The notes under the pieces were generated by a model. That model ran no database searches. It was given only the letters and a program-made list of their open reading frames with translations, and was not told the DNA's origin. Both the position numbers and the translations under genes were made by a program. A stretch of DNA of 64,000 nt from DAORHV01 sp964513925 (GTDB taxonomy: Bacteria > Patescibacteriota > Gracilibacteria > Peribacterales > Peribacteraceae), in assembly GCA_964513925.1 (NCBI GenBank), contig CAZENR010000005.1:25885-89884 (forward strand). Direction: 5' to 3'. This document shows positions 17,132 to 25,540 of the stretch, one piece after another (position 1 is the stretch's first letter; every line of letters starts with the position of its first letter).

Positions 17132-19273
17132 TTACGAACGACGTAGTCGACGACGTGCAAACCCAACGCCGGCTGCAGCACCCGATGCCAGGAAGACAAC
17201 TAGTCCCGGGCCGGTCTTGGTTTGAATCGGCGATGGGATAGGGCGGCCGTACCTGTCGTATACGGTACCTTGAATAACCTGAGTGCCGTCTGGATTCGTT
17301 GGCGTAATGCTGGCCACCGTGGGCGTAGATGGTGCACCGAATTCGCGCTCACAAATAGCTGAGCAGCCATCACCATCGTAGTTATTACCGTCGTCACACT
17401 GCTCATTGAAATCGAGCACTCTGTCACCGCAATACGGCGCAATGCAGTTCGGCCGGCAGGCGGAGGGGCCGTAACCCATGGCAGGCCCGGTGTCACACTG
17501 CTCTCTTTCGGCTTGCACCACGCCATCTCCGCATGTTAGCGGCGCCTCCAGACGGCAGTCTGGCGAGCAGCCATCCCCTGCTAACGCATTGCCGTCGTCA
17601 CACTGCTCGCTGCGCGCGGTTTCCAGTCGACCATTCTGACAGGAAGCACTGTAGATTTCGTGTCGACAGAGGGTCGTGCAGCCATCGCCATTACGCAGGT
17701 TTCCATCGTCACACTCTTCTCCAGTGTTCAACGAGCCATTGCCGCAGAATGGCAGGTATTCCAACTGACAAGTAGATGAACAACCATCGCGCGAGTACAG
17801 GTTGCCGTCGTCACAAGCTTCCGCGAGATTGAGAATTCTGTCGCCACAGAAGTTTCTTGTTACCACAAGCAGTGAACTGGTGACACCGGGACTCGTTTGG
17901 TAGGTGAAATTCTGTAGGATGGTATTCGACGACGAAGAGCCTGCCCCGGAGGAAGATGAGCCTTGGCTTGTATTTGAGCTACTGGAACCTTCGCTACCCG
18001 AGGAGGAAGCAATCGACGTCGAAGAGCTGCTGCCGTCTGAGCGCGCGGATGAACTAGACGAACGCTGTGAGCTGACAGACGAAGAGCGTAAGGAGCTAGA
18101 AGCGGATGATGAACGCTGCGAGCTTGCAACAGAAGACTTCGTAGAGCTGGCGCTGGAAGATTTGCCTGAGCTGGACTTTGAAGACGCAACGGAAGAGCTT
18201 GAAGCAGAAGAGGATTTTGCTGAGCTGCTACTGGAGGACTTGGCAGAACTAGACGCCGAAGACGACTTCTGCGAGCTGGCGACGGAAGATGATTTTGCAG
18301 ATGAGGATTTTGACGAGCTGGCACTGGAGGACTTTCCAGAGCTGGATTTCGATGAGCTTGCGCTGGAAGACTTGGCTGAACTGGACGCAGATGAAGACTT
18401 CTGTGAGCTGGCAACGGACGACGATTTTGCAGAACTAGATGCGGATGAAGACTTTACGGAGCTTGCAGTGGAGCTCGCCTTCGATGAGGTTGAGGAGCTG
18501 GGGGTGGGAGCGGGACTCGGGCTAGGAGAGGGAGAAGGACTGGGTGATGGCGATGGTGATGGGCTAGGACTTGGGCTCGGGCTAGGAGAAGGTGATGGAG
18601 AAGGGCTTGGGGAAGGACTGGGTGATGGCGATGGTGATGGGCTAGGACTTGGACTTGGGCTCGGGCTTGGCGAAGGAGACGGACTAGGAGAGGGCGATGG
18701 AGAAGGTGTGGTCGTAGTTGCCTGACAGTACCAATCCGACAAGCAAGCACCTTGCGTGTTGTAGGTTGCACCGTTGCAGCCGTTATTCGACGAAGATGAC
18801 GAAGACGGACACATGTCCGGCAGCTGACACACCCCATCGCAGCAGACGTGGGCAGGGTCGTCGTCGCAAGTGCCATCGCAATCGGTATCGCCGCTGCAAC
18901 AACCGCTTGAGGAGGACGAGCTGCTGGTGCACCAGTTAGGGTTATATGCGCAGCAGGACTCTGAATACGGCGGTCCTGGATCAATGCAGCACAGGGTGGC
19001 ATTCAAATCATCTACAACAGCACAAGCATCACACGGTTGACCTAATCCTCCTGCCATGCCTCCGCAAGTATTACCCTGGTAAACAGTTGCACCGGCATCA
19101 CACAAACCGGAAGATGCCAGAACACAGGTTCCACCTGGAGCGCAGCAGGACTCCGTTCCAGCTTGGCCTTTCGTGGGGCCGATGCGCATGGTCATCATGG
19201 AGTAGCCGAACATGCCGACGACAACGCCTAGGAAGACGCCGATTGTTGCCCGTAGCAAGAAGCGGGATTGCAT
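17132..19273 (-). CDS. Giant surface protein A: Cys-rich head, Ser-Pro stalk, Ser-rich stalk, DUF4215 repeats, TGPG tail
   Basis: 713 aa, exported. Order: N-terminal membrane segment (about 6-30); Cys-rich region to about residue 185, including CCSGDTDCDGTCDDD; a stalk of alternating Ser-Pro (about 190-257); a long Ser-rich block of SSSAKSSSASS type (to about 450); five Cys repeats of the DUF4215/Myxo_disulph_rpt type (CGDRILNLAEACDDGN and similar), the fourth variant ending in CRPNC; then TKTGPGLVVFLASGAAAGVG and a RRRLRR end. The tail resembles a tripartite sorting or anchor signal. The gene starts 2 nt after the small Cys-rich partner gene. Probably a disulfide-rigid rod displayed from the cell; ligand unknown. 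Confidence 0.8.
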   Translation of the reverse strand: MQSRFLLRATIGVFLGVVVGMFGYSMMTMRIGPTKGQAGTESCCAPGGTCVLASSGLCDAGATVYQGNTCGGMAGGLGQPCDACAVVDDLNATLCCIDPGPPYSESCCAYNPNWCTSSSSSSSGCCSGDTDCDGTCDDDPAHVCCDGVCQLPDMCPSSSSSSNNGCNGATYNTQGACLSDWYCQATTTTPSPSPSPSPSPSPSPSPSPSPSPSPSPSPSPSPSPSPSPSPSPSPSPSPSPSPSPSPSPSPSPSPAPTPSSSTSSKASSTASSVKSSSASSSAKSSSVASSQKSSSASSSAKSSSASSSKSSSGKSSSASSSKSSSAKSSSVASSQKSSSASSSAKSSSSSSAKSSSASSSSVASSKSSSGKSSSASSTKSSVASSQRSSSASSSLRSSSVSSQRSSSSSARSDGSSSSTSIASSSGSEGSSSSNTSQGSSSSGAGSSSSNTILQNFTYQTSPGVTSSLLVVTRNFCGDRILNLAEACDDGNLYSRDGCSSTCQLEYLPFCGNGSLNTGEECDDGNLRNGDGCTTLCRHEIYSASCQNGRLETARSEQCDDGNALAGDGCSPDCRLEAPLTCGDGVVQAEREQCDTGPAMGYGPSACRPNCIAPYCGDRVLDFNEQCDDGNNYDGDGCSAICEREFGAPSTPTVASITPTNPDGTQVIQGTVYDRYGRPIPSPIQTKTGPGLVVFLASGAAAGVGFARRRLRRS
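17930..18490 (-). repeat. Ser-rich coding repeat of surface protein A
   Basis: Imperfect short tandem repeats encoding SS(A/V)KSSSASS units. The opposite strand reads as acidic ELAEEDF-type open frames that are artefacts. Confidence 0.8.
18500..18710 (-). repeat. Ser-Pro dipeptide stalk repeat of surface protein A
   Basis: Degenerate 6-bp units encoding (Ser-Pro)n. Codons vary, so the dipeptide appears conserved by selection rather than by recent slippage alone. Confidence 0.85.
18795..18924 (-). repeat. 130-bp perfect direct repeat, copy 1
   Basis: Identical to 19475-19604 (offset 680). It encodes the module spanning CCSGDTDCDGTCDDDPAHVC to the following Ser run in the head of protein A. 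Confidence 0.9.
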
Positions 19274-19275
19274 GA

Positions 19276-19866
19276 CTAGAGCTGATAACAGTTAGCAGGC
19301 CCTCTCGGCAGTACATGCTCGCAGCACCATTGCTGCTGACATTCGTTGTTGCACATATCGTCTGCGTAGCCGGTGTGGTTCTGGTCACAAGCATCGTTTC
19401 CGGGGTCGTTGTCCGGTGCCTGAATACAGCCACTGCCATCAAATGCACAGCAGTACGTAGGATCGGCAGACGAGGATGACGAAGACGGACACATGTCCGG
19501 CAGCTGACACACCCCATCGCAGCAGACGTGGGCAGGGTCGTCGTCGCAAGTGCCATCGCAATCGGTATCGCCGCTGCAACAACCGCTTGAGGAGGACGAG
19601 CTGCACCAGTTGGGGTTGTATGCACAACACTCAGGAGAATACGGAGGACCAGCATTAATGCAGCAATCCGTAGCATTGAGATCATCGACGAACTTACAAT
19701 CGATAGATGCGGCAATGGATGACTCAAATGCGCCAAAAGCGCCTTGAGAAACTACTCCGGCGTAAATAGATGCATACTGCCTATTGGATTGTTCTACGAC
19801 AACACCAAGAAGCAAACCGAGAATAATGCCGATGCTCACACGAGCAATGTCGTGACGGTTTACCAT
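19276..19866 (-). CDS. Small Cys-rich membrane-anchored protein, partner of protein A
   Basis: 196 aa. The N-terminus (DIARVSIGIILGLLLGVVVE then QSNRQ) is shared with the products of 22133-22744 and 25540-26184: basic residues, Gly-rich membrane segment, then a (E/Q)SN-x-R junction. The exported part is Cys-rich: LNATDCCINAGPPYSPECCA, a CCSGDTDCDGTCDDD module identical to that of protein A, a Ser run and a C-terminal Cys cluster (CNNECQQQWCC). It precedes protein A by 2 nt and is surely co-transcribed. Function unknown. Confidence 0.75.
   Translation of the reverse strand: MVNRHDIARVSIGIILGLLLGVVVEQSNRQYASIYAGVVSQGAFGAFESSIAASIDCKFVDDLNATDCCINAGPPYSPECCAYNPNWCSSSSSSGCCSGDTDCDGTCDDDPAHVCCDGVCQLPDMCPSSSSSSADPTYCCAFDGSGCIQAPDNDPGNDACDQNHTGYADDMCNNECQQQWCCEHVLPRGPANCYQL
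19475..19604 (-). repeat. 130-bp perfect direct repeat, copy 2
   Basis: Identical to 18795-18924. Sequences immediately outside differ, which points to recent gene conversion or segmental duplication. Confidence 0.9.
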
Positions 19867-19945
19867 GTGTTAGCCGAAACTTTACCACGAGACTGCTGCG
19901 GAGAAGTCGTCACGACTTGCTCTTTTCCTCTCATGATTTGGAATA

Positions 19946-22129
19946 CTACTTTCCGAACTTGAACCTCCGGCGCGCAAAGCCTACGCCAGCGGCAGCGCCG
20001 GATGCCAAGAAAATGACCAGACCCGGACCTGTGGGAGTCTTTGCCGGTGATGGCACCCTGGTGATGCCAACCTGCGTGTATCCAGGCCGCTCATCAATTT
20101 GCTGGTATGGCTGGTACGGGTTCTCTTGGTCGAATCCTTGCACATTTGGATTTCGGCCATCGATCAAGTTCGCGACAATGTTCTTGCTGATTGTCCCTGC
20201 TCCGCGCTCTAACTGACAGAGCGCATCACAGCCGTCGTTTTGCAACTTATTGCCATCATCACACTCTTCGTTGTAGTCCACAATGCGGTCGCCACAGTAT
20301 GGGGCAATACAGTTGGGCCTGCATGCAGACGGAATGTAACCGTTAGCTGCACCGGCATCACATTGCTCTGTGAGACGATCTACTATGCCATCGCCACAGT
20401 TGTACGAGCGTTCCAAGAGACAGTCCGACGAACATCCATCGCCGTTCTGACGGCTACCATCATCGCACTGCTCGCCGAGTGCGGTCTCCAATCTACCGTT
20501 GCCGCATTCACCCACTTCAAAGTCGCAGAACCTGGAGCAGCCATCACCGTCGCGAGTGTTGCCATCATCACATTCTTCGCCGACATTTAGCCTTCCGTCA
20601 CCACAGTAGGCAATGACCTCAAACTGACAAGTACCCGAACAGCCGTCGCCGGAGAAGGTATTGCGGTCATCACACTGCTCTCCAAGCTGGATGATGCCAT
20701 CGCCGCAGAAGTAATTCGGCGGAATAACAGGCGTCGGAGTGACTGGCGTGGGCGTCACGGTTGACACAGGTGTTGGCGTGACGATAGGCGTCGGTGTAAC
20801 AATCGGCACGGGTGAAGGAGCTGTACCGAAGAAGCTCGAGCTGAACGAGGAGCTCCTGGAACTGGTGCTAGATGAGCGGAAGGAAGACGATGTGCTGGAG
20901 CCGAAGCTTGAACTGAGGCTAGACGATCTAGAACTTGAAGTAGAGCTTGTGGATGAGCGTGAGCTGGAATCCGAACTGGTGCTGGATCGAACACTGGAGG
21001 CACTGCTGACACTCGACCTGCTGGAAGACACAGACGAAGTGGACGAAGCCGAAGAAGACTTTACGGAGCTAGTGCTAGAAGATCTTGTTGAGCTGGCAAC
21101 GGACGAGGACCTTTGAGAGCTTGCGCTGGATGATTTTATGGAGCTGGCTACAGAGGAGGACTTTGTGGAACTGGCGCTGGAAGATTTCACGGAGCTAGCC
21201 ACAGAGGAAGCCTTGGAAGAACTTGCGGAAGACGACTTGGTGGAACTTGCTGCAGAAGAAGGTGTGCTGGAACTGCTCGACTTCGAAGAGCTGGCGCTGG
21301 ATGACTTTGCGGAACTGGATGCTGAAGACGACTTGGCAGAACTGGATGTTGAAGAAGATTTAGCGGAACTAGAAGCAGAGGAAGACTTCGCCGATGAGGA
21401 TTTTGCAGAGCTCGATGCAGAAGATGACTTAGCCGAACTAGAAGCTGAGGAGGACTTTGCTGATGAGGATTTAGCGGAGCTAGCCGAAGAGCTTGGCGTT
21501 GGAGTGGGCGAAGGACTTGGAGACGGACTCGGGCTTGGCGAAGGAGAGGGAGAGGGGCTAGGAGACGGCGAAGGACTTGGTGAAGGTGAAGGTGATGGAG
21601 ATGGTGAAGGGCTTGGACTTGGCGAAGGAGATGGAGAGGGACTAGGAGACGGCGAAGGACTTGGAGAAGGAGAAGGAGATGGACTCGGGCTTGGCGAAGG
21701 TGAGGGACTAGGAGACGGCGAAGGACTTGGTGAAGGCGAGGGCGAAGGAGAAGGACTAGGAGACGGCGAAGGACTTGGTGAAGGCGAGGGCGAAGGAGAA
21801 GGGCTTGGACTTGGAGATGGAGAGGGGGTTGGGCCAGGTGTGCAGCCGGCATTACAAGCTGCCATAGTCGAATAGGCAATCCCAGGACATTCCGTAGGGA
21901 TTGAAGATGAAGATGCATCGCATTCACCTGGCTGACACTGCTCTACGCAGTACACGCAGTCACAGGCGGCATTGGTATCGCAAGGTGGTATGGAAGAAGA
22001 CGAGCTCCCGCCAAGGTCTCCACGAAGTGTTTGCAGCTGCTGCCTGAAAATAACGCCAAAAAACAGGATGCAAAAAACAATGAGTGCCAGCCCGATGAGG
22101 AGATCGTGAACACGATTAGAGCGTGCCAT
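19946..22129 (-). CDS. Giant surface protein B: Cys-rich head, Ser-Pro stalk, Ser-rich stalk, DUF4215 repeats, TGPG tail
   Basis: 727 aa, same architecture as protein A. Membrane segment (about residues 9-29, LLIGLALIVFCILFFGVIF); a shorter Cys-rich head (PPCDTNAACDCVYCVEQCQP); a long Ser-Pro stalk (about 100-212); a Ser-rich block with Lys/Arg every 4-6 residues; a Pro/Thr/Val linker (PIVTPTPIVTPTPVS); five DUF4215-type Cys repeats with the fourth ending in CRPNC; and the tail TPTGPGLVIFLASGAAAGVG then RRRFKFGK. It begins 3 nt after the stop of the small Cys-rich gene 22133-22744. Probable disulfide-stapled surface rod, possibly glycosylated. Confidence 0.8.
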   Translation of the reverse strand: MARSNRVHDLLIGLALIVFCILFFGVIFRQQLQTLRGDLGGSSSSSIPPCDTNAACDCVYCVEQCQPGECDASSSSIPTECPGIAYSTMAACNAGCTPGPTPSPSPSPSPSPSPSPSPSPSPSPSPSPSPSPSPSPSPSPSPSPSPSPSPSPSPSPSPSPSPSPSPSPSPSPSPSPSPSPSPSPSPSPSPSPSPSPSPSPSPSPSPSPTPTPSSSASSAKSSSAKSSSASSSAKSSSASSSAKSSSAKSSSASSSAKSSSTSSSAKSSSASSSAKSSSASSSKSSSSSTPSSAASSTKSSSASSSKASSVASSVKSSSASSTKSSSVASSIKSSSASSQRSSSVASSTRSSSTSSVKSSSASSTSSVSSSRSSVSSASSVRSSTSSDSSSRSSTSSTSSSRSSSLSSSFGSSTSSSFRSSSTSSRSSSFSSSFFGTAPSPVPIVTPTPIVTPTPVSTVTPTPVTPTPVIPPNYFCGDGIIQLGEQCDDRNTFSGDGCSGTCQFEVIAYCGDGRLNVGEECDDGNTRDGDGCSRFCDFEVGECGNGRLETALGEQCDDGSRQNGDGCSSDCLLERSYNCGDGIVDRLTEQCDAGAANGYIPSACRPNCIAPYCGDRIVDYNEECDDGNKLQNDGCDALCQLERGAGTISKNIVANLIDGRNPNVQGFDQENPYQPYQQIDERPGYTQVGITRVPSPAKTPTGPGLVIFLASGAAAGVGFARRRFKFGK
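20835..21490 (-). repeat. Ser-rich coding repeat of surface protein B
   Basis: Tandem imperfect units encoding SSSAKSSS/SSTRSSS patterns. Confidence 0.8.
21495..21830 (-). repeat. Ser-Pro dipeptide stalk repeat of surface protein B
   Basis: About 110 residues of near-perfect (Ser-Pro)n, the longest fully sequenced Ser-Pro stalk in the window. Confidence 0.85.
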
Positions 22130-22132
22130 GCG

Positions 22133-22744
22133 TTACGGAGCTGGTTGGAACGGGAAACAACTGCCTTCGTAGCAGCAGTACTGGTTTGGATCGGATGACG
22201 AAGACGAAGAAGACGGACATTGGTCCGGCATTTGACAGTAGCCATCGCAACACACATGTTGACTGTCGGTACAATCGCCGTCCGACACACATGATCCGTC
22301 GGAACTAGAAGAAGAATCGGATGAGGGCACTGAAGAAGAAGACGGCGAAACGCAGTACCCGTAGTCGGAAACGTTGTCACAAACCAATGGTGCGCAACAA
22401 TCACCATAACCACCTTCGCAAGGAGAGCCTGCGCCGTTGCATGATGATGAAGAAGAAACCGAAGAGGACGAGCACCAGCTGGGGTTATACGCGCAACAGC
22501 CCGGGTACGCGCCAGGTCCAGCGCTCCCCATGCAGCACTCGGTTGCATTTAAGTCGTCGACTGCCGCACAGTCGATAATGAGCTTTGTCGAGGCATAGGC
22601 GGAGAAGTTCCCAAAAGCTCCTTGTGAAAGCAACGAGCTGTAGAGCTGAGATTCCCGTGTATTGGACTGATGCAGAACAACCAAAAACATCGCACCGAGT
22701 ACAAAGCCAATGGCAAGCCGAGCAATGCTGACGCGTTTGATCAT
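22133..22744 (-). CDS. Small Cys-rich membrane-anchored protein, partner of protein B
   Basis: 203 aa from ATG 22744 (MIKRVSIARLAIGF); an in-frame ATG at 22756 adds four residues. The N-terminal anchor is of the shared type (RLAIGFVLGAMFLVVLHQSN followed by TR). The exported part has CCMGSAGPGAYPGCCAYNPS, a CNGAGSPCEGGYGDCCAPLV module, Ser runs, and a HVCCDGYCQMPDQC module related to those of proteins A and its partner. Stop and next start are 3 nt apart, so it is co-expressed with protein B. Function unknown. Confidence 0.75.
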   Translation of the reverse strand: MIKRVSIARLAIGFVLGAMFLVVLHQSNTRESQLYSSLLSQGAFGNFSAYASTKLIIDCAAVDDLNATECCMGSAGPGAYPGCCAYNPSWCSSSSVSSSSSCNGAGSPCEGGYGDCCAPLVCDNVSDYGYCVSPSSSSVPSSDSSSSSDGSCVSDGDCTDSQHVCCDGYCQMPDQCPSSSSSSSDPNQYCCYEGSCFPFQPAP

Positions 22745-22825
22745 ACGTACAAGCACTGTAGCATGCGGAGATTCCCCTACGTAGCAACGAATCCCTTGCG
22801 ATCAGCAACAATTCTTATGGGATAA

Positions 22826-25540
22826 CTATTTTAGCTTTGCCGCCCTCCTTCGGGCGATGCCAATTCCAGCCGCTGCTCCAGACGCAAGGAAGATAACTAA
22901 TCCAGGGCCAGTTTTGGTCTGCACTGGCGTTGGGACGCGGTTACGCAGACGAACAAGCTCCATACGCTCTTCCGGAGTGAGTAAGTTTTCGTCTATCTCG
23001 CCTTGGATAACGTTTCCGATAATAAGATTCTTGCCAGTAATCTCGCCGGCTGCGCGCTCCAGTTCACAGGTTGCGGAGCAGGAGTCTCTGTTGAGGTTAT
23101 TGCCGTCGTCGCACTCCTCGTTGAAATCCAGTACGCGGTCACCGCAGCGCGGCAACGTACAGTTTGGCCTGCACAAGGAGGGATTCATGGAATTCCTATC
23201 GCCCATGTCGCACATTTCACCTTCCTCTACTACGCCGTTGCCACACGTAGACAAGACATCGAACGCGCAGTAGGTGCAACCGTCACCGGCTACGGTATTC
23301 CCATCATCGCACTGCTCGTTGAGCGCCGTTTCAATACGACCGTTGCCGCAGCCACCAGTTTCGAATCGGCACAACTGCGAACAGCCGTCTTTTTCACGCA
23401 AGTTGCCGTCATCGCACTCTTCTCCGCCATCTAGTTGTCCATTGCCGCAATTTGGTAAGAATTCAATTTGGCATGTTGCGGCACAGCCGTCGCCGGAGAT
23501 GACGTTTCCGTCGTCACACTGCTCGCCAGGTGAAATTTGGTAGTCGCCACAGTACTTACTGACTGCTACGTAGCCCGGGCTTACGCCAGGAGCAATGCCG
23601 GGAGACACTCCAGGGTATGTTCCAGGTGCTACGCCAGGATATGTCCCCGGAGTCACACCTGGGTATGTGCCGGGACTGACACCAGGGGAAACGCCGGGAG
23701 TGACTCCTGGTGAGACGCCAGGCGATACACCGGGAGTGACTCCTGGTGAGACGCCAGGCGATACACCGGGAGAGACTCCTGGTGAAACGCGAGAGCTTGA
23801 AACCGAAGACCTGACTGAGCTGGCAAGAGAGGAAGACCTGGATGAGGACGTGCTAGAGCGTGAACTGGAGTCTGAGCTGGTGCTGGAGCGCGTGCTAGAA
23901 GTGCTGCTGGTGCTGGAAGAGCGACTGGATTGCGATGATGAACGTGACGAGCTGGAGGCGGAAGAAGAACGAACAGAGCTTGTTGACGATGAACGTACCG
24001 AACTAGAGGCAGATGAAGAACGCGTGGAACTTACCGAAGATGAGCGTTGTGAGCTGGCCACAGATGATGAGCGTGTCGAGCTAGTCGACGAAGACTTTTG
24101 TGAACTTGTAGAAGAGGACTTCGTAGAACTTGTGCTGGAAGATTTTGTCGAACTCGCCACTGACGACGACTTCGTAGAGCTAGCAGAGGAAGACTTTACA
24201 GAACTGGAGGCAGAAGAAGACTTGCTGGAACTGGCGCTGGACGACTTGGTAGAACTAGATGCAGAGGATGACTTGCTGGAGCTAGCAGAAGAAGACTTGC
24301 TGGAACTGGCGCTGGACGACTTGGTAGAACTAGATGCAGAGGATGACTTGCTGGAGCTAGCGGAGGAAGACTTTACAGAACTGGAGGCAGAAGAAGACTT
24401 GGCCGAGCTGGCAACGGAGGAAGACTTGGTCGAACTTGCAACCGAAGAAGATTTGACCGAGCTAGCGGTCGAAGAATTTGTTGAGCTTGCCTTCGAGGAA
24501 GTTGAAGAGCTGGGAGTAGGCGTTGGACTCGGGGAAGGTGAGGGAGATGGGCTTGGAGACGGAGAAGGACTCGGGGAAGGTGAGGGAGATGGGCTTGGAG
24601 ACGGAGAAGGACTCGGGGAAGNNNNNNNNNNNNNNNNNNNNNNNNNNNNNNNNNNNNNNNNNNNNNNNNNNNNNNNNNNNNNNNNNNNNNNNNNNNNNNN
24701 NNNNNNNNNNNNNNNNNNNNNGTGAGGGTGAGGGGCTTGGGCTTGGACTAGGAGACGGCGAAGGTGAGGGCGTCGGCGTTGGAGTTGGCGAAGGCGTTGG
24801 TCCACCGGGTGTACATGCCGGGTTGGTTTGACACTCAGCTAATGTTGGATACGAACCTTGACAGGCTTGGAACGAAGAGGAAGATGAGGAATTTGGATAC
24901 TGACAAGTATCGTCAGGTGCACAAATGAGGCCAGGGCAACAGCCAGCGCCACCTGGGCAGTAACCTTCGACATCTGAACACGAAGAGGAAATGGATGAGG
25001 ACGAGGAGCAGCCGCTACCACACGCGGGGTNNNNNNNNNNNNNNNNNNNNNNNNNNNNNNNNNNNNNNNNNNNNNNNNNNNNNNNNNNNNNNNNNNNNNN
25101 NNNNNNNNNNNNNNNNNNNNNNNNNNNNNNGAACACGAAGAGGAAATGGATGAGGACGAGGAGCAGCCGCTACCACACGCGGGGTCTGTGCCCACAGGTT
25201 GCACGCCCATATCGCATAAATCCTGGGTGTCGTTTGTCACTGTAATGCACTGTCCAGCTTGTGCGCCGTAACCGCAGCAGTACAAACACTGGGGGGTAAT
25301 GTGACAGGTGGTATTCCCTACACAATAGTTACCTTCGCCAGGACACGTAGGAGTTGGTGCCATCGGGTCACCAGGGTTTGTATCGCTACAGGGTACTGGC
25401 TGACCACAGGAACCCGTATCTGCCTTAAACAAGGAAAAGGATGTCTTGGGCAGCAACCCCAGTTGATACGATGCAGCCAGAAATAGCATGAACAACGTCG
25501 CTCCAGTTGTCAGCCGAATGGCAATAGAGCGGATACGCAT
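22826..25540 (-). CDS. Giant surface protein C, interrupted by two assembly gaps
   Basis: The C-terminal part (22826 to 24621) and N-terminal part (24722 to 25540) are one gene split by two 100-N gaps. N-terminal membrane segment (MRIRSIAIRLTTGATLFMLF), Cys-rich head (CPGEGNYCVGNTTCHITPQC and others), Ser-Pro stalk, Ser-rich block, a unique PGV(S/T) repeat region, five DUF4215-type Cys repeats (fourth ending in CRPNC), tail TKTGPGLVIFLASGAAAGIG then RRRAAKLK. Merging the 55-bp duplicate flanking the 25031-25130 gap restores the frame there; the other gap must be a multiple of three (possibly zero). The ATG overlaps the upstream stop as TAATG. As given, the frame is broken by the N runs, not by visible mutation. 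Confidence 0.7.
23570..23795 (-). repeat. PGV(S/T) tetrapeptide repeat region
   Basis: Encodes about 75 residues of SPGV/TPGV/YPGV repeats in protein C, between the Ser-rich block and the Cys repeats. Elastin- or collagen-like in composition, and absent from proteins A and B. Confidence 0.85.
24210..24359 (-). repeat. 75-bp perfect tandem duplication
   Basis: 24210-24284 and 24285-24359 are identical. Each encodes 25 residues of the Ser-rich block of protein C, so length variation by unequal exchange keeps frame. Confidence 0.9.
24538..24621 (-). repeat. 42-bp perfect tandem repeat at the gap edge
   Basis: 24538-24579 and 24580-24621 are identical and encode seven Ser-Pro pairs each. The array runs into the N gap, which explains the assembly break. 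Confidence 0.9.
24622..24721. other. Assembly gap (100 N) inside the Ser-Pro stalk of protein C
   Basis: Exactly 100 N, the conventional unknown-length placeholder. Frame on both sides requires a true length divisible by three; the flanks join in repeat phase even if nothing is missing. Confidence 0.95.
24976..25185. other. Assembly gap flanked by a 55-bp duplicate (likely unmerged contig overlap)
   Basis: 24976-25030 and 25131-25185 are identical, with 100 N between them. Collapsing one copy plus the N run gives a continuous in-frame head domain for protein C. This is most simply a scaffolding artefact. Confidence 0.85.

Noticed and set aside
17904..18725. Long plus-strand frame rich in Glu/Asp/Leu (ELAEEDF type)
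   Set aside because: It is the antisense of the Ser-rich and Ser-Pro coding repeats; the same kind of frame appears opposite each rod (20739-21116, 21138-21875, 23595-24725). The minus frame has signal anchor, Cys domains and conserved tail.
17930..24620. CRISPR array or satellite
   Set aside because: The repeats are codon-phased, variable in codon choice and lie in intact protein frames; no direct-repeat/spacer structure.
22826..24805. Reading the third rod as a 659-aa gene starting at 24805 through the N run
   Set aside because: The segment upstream of the gap in that frame is an Arg/Gln/His-rich shadow; the true N-terminal half is in another frame until gap length is corrected.
24839..25540. 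Separate 233-aa protein ending at 24839
   Set aside because: After the false gap its frame is wrong; collapsing the 55-bp duplicate makes it the head of the giant rod.
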